In this document: positions 1 to 10,633 of the stretch, in pieces
Layout of the letters: every line of letters begins with the position of its first letter
Numbering within the stretch: the first letter of the stretch is position 1
Assembly: GCF_000835495.1 (NCBI RefSeq)
Contig: NW_015622541.1
Coordinates: 4,526,001-4,590,000 of the forward strand
Origin: Cladophialophora immunda
Taxonomy: Eukaryota; Ascomycota; Eurotiomycetes; Chaetothyriales; Herpotrichiellaceae
Direction of reading: 5' to 3'
Length of the DNA: 64,000 bases
The notes under the pieces: model-generated
Databases searched by the model: none
What the model was told of the DNA's origin: nothing
What the model saw: only the letters and a program-made list of their open reading frames with translations
Translations under genes and position numbers: made by a program

Positions 1-1821
1 ATGGTGTAGTTTGATTTCTGCGAAGACACACTCGGGGCTCGATTGGCTGGATGTGGGGGGCCAGTAGGGCCTGGAGTCGGCGGCTGTTGGCCAATGCTGG
101 AACCGGGTCGATCGGGAGCAGATATTTGGGACGACTGCCTCGACATCGAAGGCGGCGGGCCGCCCTGATTGCTGTACGAAGGCTGCATGCTAGGTGCATA
201 CATGCCTTGGTTGAAGTGCGGGCGAGGAGATTGAGGCTGCATGCCGTATTGGGGGTTGTATTGAGCCTGCATGGCACCCGGGGCATACATTTGTTGCAAA
301 TACATTTGCTGAATACTAGGATCAGCCTGTGTCATGGGGAACGCCTGTGCTCTCGCAGTCAGAAAGTGTTCTGAAAAACGTTCAAAATTGCCAGACTCGG
401 GGGATAAGTCAGGGTAAGGAAGTACACTGGGAGCATTTGTGACAACGTGAACAGGGGGCTGCCCAAGTTCGGGGACAACTTGAACAGATGGATGCGCGAG
501 ATCGGGGCGATAGTAGTCCGAGGCTGGATCTTTGCTGTAGAACGTTGATCCCTCCTCGTGTCCACCTCTACCAGGGCCTTTACCGCGACCAGCTCCACGA
601 CCGCCACGGTTCCGACCTCTCGTAGGCTTGCCTCTCTCTCTTGTGGGTTCTCTGGCGGGATCACGGGAAGAAGAAAATGGTGGGTGGTTCTTTACATGTT
701 GGGGTCCCATATAATATCCATTGGGTTGAGGCTGCATCCCGGGCTGCACCATATGTATTTGACCTCCCATATTCGGCGTTCCTGGTTGGGCGTTAACAAG
801 AGCAGGGCTGCGGGTGCCCATCGCGGGAGATCCTTGATAAGGTAGTGGTTGACCTCGGCCTTGATATCCAGTTTGGAACGAGCGTCCGTTCGAGGTAGGT
901 CGGAATTGTTGTTGGGGAGAGAAATGCATGGGTTGTTGCTGGTACCCAGGATTGAATCCTCTTCCACGGCCTGGACCGCCTGGAAAGCCTCCACGGGTTG
1001 GGCCAGCTGGGATACCCGGGCCACCAACGTCGCTGTGGATCGATTGCGAAGAGCCTCGTCTCATATGCTCTTGTTGAGGTCCAAATTGTAGCTGAGATAT
1101 CGGCCTAGTCATACCCTGCGGGAAAAGGTCAGAAACTGGTGAAAACAACATGATTTGATCTTACACTTGGGTCATTCTGATCACCCGAGAGAGTTCCAAA
1201 TGTATATCCATTTCCTTGACCCTGAAAACCGGTAGGAGGGCGACCACCACTGACGGAAGCAGGTTGAGGAATTGGTGATGGAGAATTTGAAGGAGACGTT
1301 GCGCGAGGATTCAGTTGGCTGACACTGAGATTTGCAGAGTTTTGATGCGCCAACGAAGGGGGTGTGCCCATCGCCGGGGAACCAGCAGGGTTGGCCACTC
1401 CCAACGAGCCAAACTGAATATTTCCCGTCTTGTTCTGAGTGCCACCAGGACCACCGCCGTTTGCCGCAAAGCCGGTGGCGCCTGCTGGTGTAACTGTCAT
1501 TGACGGTTTGCGCGTATGGTCAGGAAGTGAGACGCTTCCGTTGACAGAAGGGATGGCGGGAATGGTGGGATTTCTTCCGTTTACAGAATCGCTATGCCCA
1601 TGGGCGGGCGGAGCGCCTCCAACTGCTGCAGACATGTTGGTGGGCTCCGATGCATTTGGTGTAGAAGGAGGTTTGGAGGCGGAGGGAAACGAGGTTCGGC
1701 CTTGATTAGCCAAATTCGACCCAGTCGCAAAATGGGAGGCTGTGGGTTGTTGTGGGCCTACTGCAGCAGCGAAAGAAGGTTTTGATCGAGTAGAGGAGGA
1801 CTGCTGAGGATTCGATGTCAT
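1..1821 (-). CDS. eIF4G translation initiation factor, N-terminal part (partial)
   Basis: N-terminal part of a fungal eIF4G, the scaffold that joins cap-bound eIF4E, eIF4A and poly(A)-binding protein in the cytoplasm. I see two exons, 1165-1821 and <1-1115, joined across a 49-nt intron (GTAAGA...GCAG) in phase 0. The first in-frame ATG is at 1821; the frame is open to 1899 but only with non-ATG codons. The protein starts MTSNPQQ and carries a SFAAAVGPQQP motif, a GATGFAANGG block, a SPALVNAQPGTPNM motif, an Arg/Gly (RGG) stretch and Gln/Met-rich repeats ending in a PGSSIGQQPPTPGPTG segment, all like the disordered N-terminus of filamentous-fungal eIF4Gs. The MIF4G and MA3 domains lie outside the window. 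A 369-nt in-frame stretch (327-695) bounded by GTAAAG and CAG may be spliced in some transcripts. Family recognition is from motif memory, not alignment. Confidence 0.75.
1116..1164 (-). other. eIF4G intron
   Basis: 49-nt GT-AG intron (5' GTAAGA, 3' CCCGCAG) that keeps the reading frame between the two exons of the eIF4G gene; unspliced, the frame stops at 1129. Confidence 0.8.
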
Positions 1822-2894
1822 CAGAGGTGATGAAAAGACTTCAGGCAGCGATTCGGATATGTGAGGTTGACTGGAAGGCTGAAACCCAGCGGATGACAAA
1901 CGTAGCTCTGAGTGAAGGTTGGAAAAAAAAAAAGTTCCCGAGCCCGCAGGTGATTGTAGGGTAGCGAAGGAAGAATTGAGGGTGAATGAACCACTTTGCG
2001 GCGACTGTCTCGAGTGAACGGAAGCCGCTCTCGTGCTTGTGTGGAGGATGGCGAAGAGGGAGAAGTGTTTGTGATTCTCTTTTTTTTTCTTGTGAGAGGA
2101 GATTCACCACGCAGGCAGATTTCCGGGCCTGTTCAGGACGAGGAAAACCGCGGCGACGGACGGCAAAAGTGTACCCTGCTCAAGAGGGACAAGAAGACAC
2201 GACAAGGGATGTCGTTGACGATACCAGAGAAGCCTCACGCAAGGGTGAGGCGCAACTGGAATTTGTTGAAGGGGGTGGTATGAAAGTTTGAGCAAGAGAA
2301 AACCGCAGTTGGGAAAGAGGCGGTTCAAGGCTCTCTCCTTTCTACGAAATTTTTTGGTCAGTCCGCGGCTTGGCAATGACCTGCGAGGACCGCGACTGGC
2401 CCAGCGAGCCACCCAAACGGCAGTTCTTGCTGGCTGCTTGACGCCTCGTAGGCGCAACCCGCCCGCAATCTTACCCTCGGGCTGCCTATTACTCGCTATT
2501 TAAGCATCGACTTAGCAGTACGGCCGGGGTGCCAGTGTGCCCGGGGCACCTTTTGGCTTCACGACGGGCTGGCTTCCTGGATTTGTTCGTATGACCGTCA
2601 CTCCATGACATCCCTGATCGTCACTCAGTTTTCTCCCAATCACTTCCACCCAGTTACTACTTTTCTTTTCCTCGATTTCCCCCTTTTTAACACAGAGTAC
2701 TCGTACAATGGGATGTACCGAGCATTATCCACGCTCAACCCTCGACCGTCAGATGATGGCTCGGCCCTTGGGGGACATGGGCGTCGCATGGGCGTCCCAT
2801 AAGCGAGTCCGACCCTCTGGTCCATTGGTGACTTCATGACGATATTTGAGCCAGGGTTTCGTCTACCTGCTGCCTCACTCTCCCAACGCTTATC
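1822..2894. promoter_or_regulatory. 5' leader and promoter region of eIF4G
   Basis: No convincing gene. The part nearest the eIF4G start holds A-runs and GA/CT-rich tracts (1920-1931 A-run; 2068-2100 T/G-rich) typical of a long fungal 5' leader. Short open frames on both strands lack recognisable motifs. Confidence 0.4.
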
Positions 2895-3488
2895 ATGGGT
2901 TTCCCACCCGTGGCTCCATCCTCCCCCGACAAGTCACAGAAAACGTCCGCAAAGCCGAATGCGCCTCCTCCCTCGTTTTCTCCCTCATCTCTCCGACACG
3001 GCTCCTACTCCTCGCGTCACCCTCGAGGAGTTGTGAGGAGATGGTGGTCCGGCAAGAATGATTCGCATCCGGGTCCCGCTATCTCCAAGCGAATGATAGG
3101 TCGCCCCTTTCGGCGGCACAGCGCTCTTTACACCCTTTATGTCCGTGCCAGTTTCTTGGTGTGTTCGTGGGTTTTTCTAGTGGCTTTACTCAACTCTGCC
3201 ACATGCCGAAAGACCAGGGGGCCCCCAGTTCGGCCATTGGGCGTTGGGAAAAAGCCGATGCTCAAAATATTACCTCTGATATTACTTGCATGGTTGATGC
3301 GCATACGGGGGTACATTGACTCGCCCGATCAGCAATCGAGTATTCACTCTTCTAGGATGGACTGTTTTCTGCACGGATATGCAGAAAAGATTGTAACCGA
3401 GCGAGTCTCACGTCCACCAACAAGCTGGTTCATTTCCCGGTTACATGCACTAAGTTTACCGGCAGAGGATAACCAGAGTTCATCGTGA
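2895..3488 (+). CDS. hypothetical protein, 197 aa (weak)
   Basis: A 197-codon ATG-initiated frame that I do not recognise. The first 50 residues are Pro/Ser-rich and basic, followed by Arg/Trp-rich RGVVRRWWSGK; two hydrophobic stretches follow (about residues 83-97, containing VCSWVFLVALL, and about 122-136, LKILPLILLAWLMR), so it could encode a small membrane protein. It lies alone between the eIF4G promoter and the J-protein gene. Nothing but length and hydrophobic pattern supports it, and it may be a chance frame. Confidence 0.25.
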   Translation: MGFPPVAPSSPDKSQKTSAKPNAPPPSFSPSSLRHGSYSSRHPRGVVRRWWSGKNDSHPGPAISKRMIGRPFRRHSALYTLYVRASFLVCSWVFLVALLNSATCRKTRGPPVRPLGVGKKPMLKILPLILLAWLMRIRGYIDSPDQQSSIHSSRMDCFLHGYAEKIVTERVSRPPTSWFISRLHALSLPAEDNQSSS

Positions 3489-3773
3489 TACCTAAATATT
3501 CAGCTCACGTTCATTGTGCGACATTCCCGCGTAGACTCATGCACCAGCCCACCGTCAGCAGAGGCGTGTCTCGACTTTCCAAGAATTCCGGTAAACATTT
3601 GCCAAAAACCAATGCGCCCTTTGTTTTGAGAGGATCACCGTGTCATCGCGTCCATGGCGTCGTGAGCAAAAGCAAGCAAAAGTTCCTCCCTGACTACCCC
3701 AGCGCCGTGCTCAAGAACCCACCTCGTGCAAGAGCAATTGTAGCCCAGCTAAAGCAGAAATGAGGAGACCAGA
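3489..3773. other. intergenic, nothing recognised
   Basis: Downstream flank of the J-protein gene. A 92-codon frame (3485-3763, +) has no features and is probably chance. Confidence 0.5.
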
Positions 3774-4724
3774 TCAAGCCTTGACGCCTTTCTTCCCTTT
3801 CTTTGCATTTTTCTGAAACAACTCCTCTGGCGGTTCATCCACGGCCTTACGCTTGCCCTTCTTCGCGCCACCCCCGTACTTCGCCTCCAGATCGTCGAAG
3901 AAGTTCTGAGCCCTGCTCTGCTGACGCTGTTGAATCAGAGCCTGAAGAGCATCATTGTCGTCCCCTCCTGTCTTGGATTTCTTTTTGCCAGAGCCTTTCT
4001 TGCCGAAGAGCTTTTCCGCGACTCCCAGCTCTTCAGCTAGTTCTCTCGCCTCCGCTTCTTCTTTCTTTGCATTTGCCTTCCTCCGTTCCCGACTTTTCTT
4101 GTCTTCCTTTGTGTACCGACTATATGCCTCCACCTCGCCTTGGGCGATAGCCTCATCAATGATCTTTCTGAACCGGTCCTCGTCCGCAACAACGTCACTG
4201 CACATGACACTCTCAAAGACTGCGTCCATATCGCCCTCACCCTGCTCATATGCTGCCAACACGTCGTCTTTCTCTTCTTCGCTGCCTTGATATTCCTTCT
4301 TGACTTGCTCAATCATATCACCTCTTACCACGTTCTCGGTCTGCTCCCGAAAGAAATCTACCCAGTTGAAATCATCGTCGTCAATGTTGGCGCTCTCAGC
4401 CGTGTTTCCTGTGGCATCGTAGCGTTTGCGTCGGCGCTCGTCGCTGAGGATGGCATAAGCAAAGGCGATTTGCTGAAAGGCTTTGTGTGCGTCTTCGCGC
4501 TCTTCAGGGAGAGCTTTGTCTGGGTGGTGTTTGAGAGCGAGTTTGCGGTAAGCAGATTTGATTTCGTCGGATGTAGCAGTCTCAGAGACATGCAGAACAG
4601 CGTAGGGATCGATCTGGGATGGAGCGTCTAGAGTGAGATCTTCTCCTCCCTCTGAGTGATTTCCGCTATCATCAGGCTCAGAGGCCTGAGCGGGCTGCGG
4701 CTTCGACTTGGCTTTTCGAGGCAT
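3774..4724 (-). CDS. DnaJ/Hsp40 protein, DNAJC9 type
   Basis: 316-residue class C J protein that should stimulate an Hsp70 partner; DNAJC9-type members also handle histones in the nucleus (family knowledge). A short acidic tail (1-37) precedes a canonical J domain at about 38-104, with YAVLHV, YRKLALKHHPDK (HPD at 67-69) and FAYAILSDERRRKRYD. It has no Gly/Phe region and no zinc fingers. The rest is highly charged and helical, ending in Lys-rich nuclear-localisation-like patches (GKKGSGKKKSK, AKKGKRKA, NAKKGKKGVKA). One uninterrupted exon; start ATG at 4724. Acidic plus basic helices after the J domain fit DNAJC9 better than other class C proteins. Confidence 0.88.
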   Translation of the reverse strand: MPRKAKSKPQPAQASEPDDSGNHSEGGEDLTLDAPSQIDPYAVLHVSETATSDEIKSAYRKLALKHHPDKALPEEREDAHKAFQQIAFAYAILSDERRRKRYDATGNTAESANIDDDDFNWVDFFREQTENVVRGDMIEQVKKEYQGSEEEKDDVLAAYEQGEGDMDAVFESVMCSDVVADEDRFRKIIDEAIAQGEVEAYSRYTKEDKKSRERRKANAKKEEAEARELAEELGVAEKLFGKKGSGKKKSKTGGDDNDALQALIQQRQQSRAQNFFDDLEAKYGGGAKKGKRKAVDEPPEELFQKNAKKGKKGVKA

Positions 4725-5909
4725 GATGAGGAGAGGAAGCAGCGGAACGTCGAATGCGGGTGATTCGAGGTATACAGACGGATGAAACGAGACAAGAGAG
4801 AGTGTGTAGATTAGACGAAGCGGTAAGGGAAAGATCTTATATGCAAGACAATCAGAAATTTAAGGCTGCAGTGAAAGGAAGTCGAGATTGAAGTTCAAGT
4901 TGGCAACAGGAAAGGTCCAGTGAAGGTCCACGTGAAGGTCAATCCGCAGGACGCGCCGCGCTCGAGAGCGTGTTTTTTTTCCGATTTCCAGCGATCGACG
5001 TCATCGCTGAGCCTGTTCCTCTGGTTAGTTCATAGCAGATACCTCTATTACTGACAGTGCTCGAGAGCTAGGCAATAATAGGAACCTAATAGGTACTACT
5101 GGGCATCCATTAACACTAGCTAGGAAATCAGTAGCATTTCCCCCTGCGGAATTTGCAATACTCCTCAATAGAGTACTTGTAGCTCGACCAACTGGTCTAA
5201 CCTCCATCCCAGCTTGCCTTGACAAACCCTCATCCATGTTCCCCTCTTTTACCTCTCTTCTGGATTGCCATGGCCCTAGAGAAAAACCAAGAGAAAAAGG
5301 CTCCCGTGAGAGTGCCTCAGGGCGCCCACAGCATGTGCGTCTGCAACCCAACGTCTTCCCTTCGAGCGCACCATTGGGTCCTTTGCTGTTCCCTGCCTCA
5401 ACCCGTCTCCATCTTCCTCGAGCGTGGCACATGGTCGGACCGCCCTCAATCGAGGATTTATAACCTAGAGCTCGTGTTCAATCAAGCTTGTGTGATCTTG
5501 GCCGCATTTCCCTAATGCTTCGGTCACAACAACTGACCTCTAATCCCTCACTTTGGCACGCTTGCAGGTGCTGCGCGTCTTGGCCTCACGCCGCTGACAA
5601 AGGGATGACCATTCCACCACTGGAAGCGGAACAGACTCTCCATCGTGTATGGTCCGTTGGTGAGAGGAGCTGGCGAAGCTCTTGGTCCGATGCATTCGTT
5701 GCTGGAGCCAATTTTGATCTCCTAGAGGCTCGGTTTTACAAGGTGAAGTATTCCCCTATAAAAGTCCTACCATGGCTCAAGTTTCGTTCCCGTTCATATG
5801 CTGCTGCTCCTCATACACCACCCAGTCCTGTTTCACTGCTGGTAAAATTGCTCCCAGCACTTCCTACTTAGAAAGAAATCATTTGGTGAGACATTGAACT
5901 TTGCACAGA
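4725..5909. promoter_or_regulatory. divergent promoter region between the J protein and the 5910 regulator
   Basis: About 1.2 kb between divergent starts. It contains a T-run near 4974 and a cluster of TAGGTA/TACCTA-like half sites around 5060-5100. A 127-codon frame (5488-5871, +) looks non-coding. No gene supported. Confidence 0.4.
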
Positions 5910-7700
5910 ATGATTCAGTCACCTGTAGGTCCCCCGGGCTTCGGAGAGCGCCGTGTAGGACCACGTGGCAACGTCACGTCGTTGAGGCAGACAAGGCTGT
6001 CCAAGAATCTGCAGTCTGGAAAAGCCGAGCGCAAACAACATTGCGACAATCCAGGGGTGAGCAAAACGGCCAAGGAGCCAGCTCCCAACTTCATGTTCAT
6101 CCCCATGTCGGCTGCGCCTGGAGCAAGAGCCAAAATCCAACCGGAGCTTCGAGCTTCGGCCAAAGCACATGTGATGCATGACTATCAGCGGAAGACTGCC
6201 CAGCAAAGAAATACGCAGTGGAAAATGTCGACCCCGACCACGTATGCCATTGCGCCAAAAGAGCCATTGCCAGGGCTCCTTTCCCCGGAATCAGCTGTCC
6301 AGCCTTTGGTCATGCGCGAGCGATTGACGATTCGGCCAAGGAGAAAACCGCGCACTTCAACAACCGAGTTATCATCTTCCGACGAATCTGCTCAATCAAC
6401 CCAGGAGACGCTTTCTCTTACGCTGTCAGATAGAGCGGCCTATTCGCAGTTCATCCCCTACAATCCGCCCGCGATTTCAAGGCAACCGCGCGGCAGCAAC
6501 CTCATGGACGTCTTCTCCACTCTGCCAATCCATGTCCAACCCTGGGACGAAACGTTGATTACACGATGGCTCAATTACGACCGTATCCCGTGGTGCCCGG
6601 TCAACGGACAGTCTCAATGGGTACCCTTCGTCACCAATTCACCGATGCTCCTGCACACCAACTTGTATTCCTGGGGGATGCATTGGCACGGCAAACTGAC
6701 CGGCATCAACCAAGACATCTTTCTATACCAGAACCCTCGGATCCTGGAACACAAGATTGCGGCCATCCAAATGATCAATGCGCACCTGCTATCCTCGGCT
6801 GCTGTCACGGACGAGGCCCTCGCCGCAGTGTCCATGTTCATCAACGTGTCGATGCAATTCCTGAACCGGGACGAAGCTGCGAGGCACATGGCCGGCCTGG
6901 AGGCCTTGGTGAAGCTCCGAGGAGGGCTCGACGGCCTCGCCAGGCTGGGCACGGTCGGGGTTCTTCTACAGCGAATCATCACGTGGAACGATCTTTTCTT
7001 CGTGGAACTCTTTGGGGGAACGCTACGCTTCTCGCTTCTGCCGCGGTGGGAGGAGGCGTGGAAGGCGCTCTACGCCCCCATTGCCGACGATCCGGTCACG
7101 CACCTTGAACCGCTCCAGGCACGCTTTGCAGGCGACCTCGCGCAGGAGATCACGACGCTGCTGCGCGAGATCCAGATTGTGTGCAACGACGTCCAAGCGC
7201 GACCTCTGGCGACGCTGACAACGACTGAAAGGACACTGCGACACGACAATCTCTTCCGTTTTGAACGCCGGCTGTGTCTTGCAACGCGGATCACGACGAT
7301 CCAGGAGCACGTGTACACGAATCTGCAGGGCGGCAGCGACCCCATGTGGCGGACCGTTGCCTACGCCGCGTTGATGTATGTTCACCACCACATCCGCGGA
7401 CACGCCTTGCACTGGTCCCAGTTTCCGGCGCTGGTTGTGCAACTGCGCAACGAGTTGTCGTTTGTCCAAGCTGGCAGCTGGGAGGCGGTGCCGGCGCTGC
7501 AGTTGTGGGTCCTCGCGGTGGGTAGCTGGGTGAGTCAGTGCGAGCCGTGGATTGTGGCCCTGCTCGCGGACGCTTGCCGAGCGCAAGGCTGTACGACTTG
7601 GGATGACTTCGACGGGATACTGAGGCAGTGCGTGCACATCGGGCGAGAGGACGAGCAGAAGTTCAGGATCGTGTGGGAGGGTGTGACCAGATTGCTTTGA
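5910..7700 (+). CDS. fungal-specific transcription-factor-domain protein without zinc cluster
   Basis: 596-residue protein from the ATG at 5910, single exon. Around residues 60-95 it has NFMFIPMSAAPG followed by an Arg/Lys helix ending AHVMHDYQRK, the conserved opening block of a very large Pezizomycotina family that otherwise carries the fungal transcription-factor domain (PF11951-like). A basic RPRRKPRT segment follows near 140. The rest (about 190-596) is alpha-helical with Trp/Leu-rich motifs such as WDETLITRWLNYD and ALMYVHHHIRGH, like the family's ligand/effector region. No Cys-rich Zn2Cys6 motif is present, which is usual for this subfamily, so direct DNA binding is unproven. It has no operon-like partner. 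Confidence 0.65.
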   Translation: MIQSPVGPPGFGERRVGPRGNVTSLRQTRLSKNLQSGKAERKQHCDNPGVSKTAKEPAPNFMFIPMSAAPGARAKIQPELRASAKAHVMHDYQRKTAQQRNTQWKMSTPTTYAIAPKEPLPGLLSPESAVQPLVMRERLTIRPRRKPRTSTTELSSSDESAQSTQETLSLTLSDRAAYSQFIPYNPPAISRQPRGSNLMDVFSTLPIHVQPWDETLITRWLNYDRIPWCPVNGQSQWVPFVTNSPMLLHTNLYSWGMHWHGKLTGINQDIFLYQNPRILEHKIAAIQMINAHLLSSAAVTDEALAAVSMFINVSMQFLNRDEAARHMAGLEALVKLRGGLDGLARLGTVGVLLQRIITWNDLFFVELFGGTLRFSLLPRWEEAWKALYAPIADDPVTHLEPLQARFAGDLAQEITTLLREIQIVCNDVQARPLATLTTTERTLRHDNLFRFERRLCLATRITTIQEHVYTNLQGGSDPMWRTVAYAALMYVHHHIRGHALHWSQFPALVVQLRNELSFVQAGSWEAVPALQLWVLAVGSWVSQCEPWIVALLADACRAQGCTTWDDFDGILRQCVHIGREDEQKFRIVWEGVTRLL

Positions 7701-7749
7701 CTGGAAAACAAGGAGTTAGGGTCTGATGTTCGCTTGTGAAACAATTTTT

Positions 7750-7763
7750 CTAATGCGCATTAG
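7750..7763. repeat. 14-bp perfect palindrome
   Basis: CTAATGCGCATTAG, 50 nt past the stop codon of the upstream gene. It could form a short hairpin in the 3' UTR or be a dimeric protein site; the function is unknown. Confidence 0.5.
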
Positions 7764-7841
7764 GTGTTCCTTCATAGTCAGCTCTTGAATGCTCGCAACC
7801 AACTATCTTGAAAACCTGCACCCGAAACGCTATCTACGTCG

Positions 7842-8740
7842 TCATGCTTCCGAGTTCTCTCTGAAGAGGCTGTCGGGATCACAGTATACCATTTCCCATG
7901 TCATTAAGAGGTCGGCTGCCCAGGGGGCGGTAGATAAGATGGCGACCGAGAAGGGGATGTTTATGCACAGAAGACTATCCAGACTGCTCGGAAGAACCCC
8001 ATAGATGTTTTTGGAGTCATGTCTCTCTTGAAGGAAGGAAAGGTAGCCATCTAGATGATGTGTGGATCCTTCCGCCTCCACATATGGCAGCGTCCGAGAA
8101 CCTCTTGAATCTGTTATTTTGTTCTGATCTCATCTTAGACGTGGGCGGACATTTAGAACGTGAGGCTGCGTAACAGGGATGCCTATCGATTCTTCTGGTG
8201 CAGCTTCTTTGCCATTTCCGCCGCGCATAATACTTGATCTTACTGAGACCCTGATGATCCAGAAGTTTTCTTCGATGACTCTCGGAAAGACATCTTCGGG
8301 TAGCCTCATTACACCAGGCCTTTCCAGCGTTCATTCGGCGGTGCGAAACCTGCCAGCGAGGAGTCTCGTCCTCGGAGGCTTTCCCTGCGTTAACGGCTTC
8401 GTTTTGTCCTACCCGAACGTGTCATCGTGCCGTTAGCTGGGTAAATTGGTCTTTTGGCTCATTACTGTCCACTGAGGACTGAGGCACCGGCAAACCCGGT
8501 CCTGTCGAGATTTGCAACCTCTGCGCAGCATGTGAAGTCTGTAGCGTTCCTTCTCAACAGATTTGCCGCTCCGTAGAGCGTCTTTGCGGCTCATCCACGT
8601 CCTCCAGACCTTCTCTTTGAGAGCGAGATATAGCTGGAATCCCCAAATTCAGGACTGGTTCTGTAGTATTTGGATTTGTCCAATCAGCGGTGGTCGAAAG
8701 CCGCTGATCAGATAAATCTGGCTCGAGGCCACCACTAGCC
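7842..8740 (-). pseudogene. unrecognised locus: broken gene or multi-intron gene
   Basis: On the minus strand several coding-like pieces follow each other in different frames between the GPI gene and the 5910 regulator. About 8740-8535 is a long open piece without ATG, reading LEPDLSDQRLSTTADW... and ending in a stop. About 8309-8135 starts MRLPEDVFPRVIEENFWIIR, and a strong donor-like GTAAGATC occurs inside it. 8081-7842 is open and ends FRENSEA before a stop. Either introns I cannot place join them or stops and frameshifts have broken an old gene. I do not recognise the family. The opposite strand also has an 85-codon ATG frame (8179-8436), probably its shadow. Confidence 0.3.
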
Positions 8741-8778
8741 CCATGGGTAGAAAGTTCGACCAGTCGTGCACGAATTTG

Positions 8779-9486
8779 TTATCCAAACAAATTCCCCACA
8801 ATCACAAACAAAGTAGCCATAAAGTGCACAAACATCGAGGCAGGGCTCAAACCGGGAGCATTGTTGGATCCCACCAGGATCCCAGAAACGGTGGAAAATG
8901 CGCTGGCAGCACCAGAAGTGACGGTGGAGAATGCTCCGCTAACCACTGAAGTCACAGTCGAGTAGACGCCAACCACTCCAGAGGTCACAGTTGAACAAAC
9001 TCCACCACCACAAGCGCCGGTATAGATGGTGGTTATCGTACTGACGCTGTTTGGATGGGTAGTAATGGTGACAATGCTATAGGGCGCCGTGGTAACAGTA
9101 GCACCGCTGTTAGGAACAGTGGTGACAATGATGATCCCCCCGCCAGTGACCACAGTAGTCGACGGCGCAGGGACAGGGGTCGGCGTTATTGTGATGGTAG
9201 ATGGATGTACGGTAGTTGTTTGAAGGGTAGGCGTTGGCTGAGGGGTCGAGGGGTAATAAGGAGAGGAACCATCGCAGACCTGACCAGCCGGGCAGCAACC
9301 TGGCTCACCATTACGGTTTTGCCAGTAACAAACATTGGGATAAGGGCAGCAGATTTGTTCAAATGTGCTGTCGCCCGCACAGTATGGATTTTGATCCGTG
9401 CCACAGGAATTCTGAGCCGCCGTAGAGCGTGGGCCCAACGCAGAGAGGAGTGTCACAATGACCGCAAACACGTAGGAGCCGGCCAT
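8779..9486 (-). CDS. secreted Cys-rich GPI-anchored protein
   Basis: 235 residues with a signal peptide (about 1-24, ending ALGPRSTAAQ) and a compact Cys domain at 28-71 with eight cysteines (28, 36, 46, 47, 53, 64, 65, 71). Its spacing ICCPYPNVCYWQ...GCCPAGQVC recalls granulin-like modules in fungal wall proteins. A Pro/Thr/Ser-rich stalk (75-155) follows, then a second Cys pair (159, 164), four tandem 11-residue STVTS repeats (165-205), and a C-terminal hydrophobic tail (about 216-235) after a small-residue SNNAPG region fit for a GPI omega site. It is probably displayed on the cell wall or plasma membrane. One exon, ATG at 9486. Ligand and role unknown. Confidence 0.82.
   Translation of the reverse strand: MAGSYVFAVIVTLLSALGPRSTAAQNSCGTDQNPYCAGDSTFEQICCPYPNVCYWQNRNGEPGCCPAGQVCDGSSPYYPSTPQPTPTLQTTTVHPSTITITPTPVPAPSTTVVTGGGIIIVTTVPNSGATVTTAPYSIVTITTHPNSVSTITTIYTGACGGGVCSTVTSGVVGVYSTVTSVVSGAFSTVTSGAASAFSTVSGILVGSNNAPGLSPASMFVHFMATLFVIVGNLFG
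8870..8995 (-). repeat. 33-bp coding tandem repeats in the GPI protein stalk
   Basis: About four imperfect 33-bp units encode STVTSGVVGVY, STVTSVVSGAF, STVTSGAASAF and STVSGILVGSN in the C-terminal stalk. Such repeats often vary in number between strains in fungal wall proteins. Confidence 0.7.
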
Positions 9487-10633
9487 CCTGGCGCTGGGCG
9501 AGATCTGGAGGGGGGAATGTCAGCCATGGTGAAAAATGGGAAGGCTGGGAATATTTGTAGCATTCTCGGAGGCGCATGGAAGTTGAGAGCTGGCATGAAT
9601 CGGAGCTAGAACAGCAGGTCAGCAGCTGCCTCACGAGGACAGACAGGGTTTGAGCTTCCTCAGGCTCCGGATATATTCAGGGCGTTGTCGACATCAGCCT
9701 TGGAGGAGCTCTGACGCTTGTACCTCGTACGCCGTTACTAGAAGAAGTTGGCATCAAGGGCGAAAGGGGCCAATGACGGTGCTGAAGAGGGTTGCTGTGT
9801 GCAATCTAAGGAGCTGGAGGTGCATGAAGCCACAGGCATTATGACGGCAGGGTTCGCCAAGGGAGGATTGGCATCAGTGTAATCGGGGGTGGTGGATGAT
9901 GGCTAGAGGCTGCCTCGGCTGGTGGCATGCATGACATGCTCTTGAAAGGAAGCTACAGGTACTGTCAATTGGTTAAAGGTTGGCCAGCAGCCAGTTAATG
10001 AGGGTACGGGGATAGGGTAGGGCTACTCGTCAGCTGCCCAGTCGCCCACCTCCACTGGTGCCAGTAGCACCTGAAGCTTAGGCATCTCTTATCGATAAAC
10101 CAAGGCGTCCGTCACTAACCCCCCGTCCCCCCCCCCCCCAAGCCCGGCCGCGCCCCCCACCAACTGCGTCCCTTCCCGTCGGACATGCACCTTTTCAACG
10201 CATCGTGCCCGCGTCGTCGTCGAGGTCAACAATGTCTTTGCCAATCCCTCTCTGACAAGATCCCAGATGCGCTCGGCCATGCCTTGTGTGTGCACGCGCA
10301 GGTTTACATACGAGCTGGGACACGGCCATCTCCTTGCTGATGCCCCATCCGCTTCAAAACCACTCAATTTGACTCCTGGGCAGAGGCTGTGCCTGCTTGA
10401 TTATTGGTCGCCAGCCATTTGTCCCGCCTGCGGCCAAGAGTGTCAATCCCACTGGCAAGCGCGGGCGATCGATTTGGTCGGCCACAGAAACCACGAACCA
10501 TCTCGCTGTCCATTGCTCCTAGCATTCACTCCATGAGGGCACACATACGACATCTGTCCTATCCCTGTTGTAAGTCAGTCGTATTGTTCTATCCTCTATT
10601 TCCACAGAGAGTTCCTTTCACCACTGTGACACC
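9487..10633. promoter_or_regulatory. divergent promoter region, GPI protein and USP gene
   Basis: 1.15 kb between divergent starts. It contains a run of 13 cytosines near 10127-10139 in a longer C-rich tract and CT-rich leader sequence before the ATG at 10634. Short frames show no motifs. Confidence 0.4.

Noticed and set aside
7023..7637. 204-codon minus-strand frame within the 5910 regulator
   Set aside because: Overlaps a well-supported coding exon and has no motif.
10120..10145. Run of cytosines as a special element
   Set aside because: A simple homopolymer tract; nothing else supports a function.
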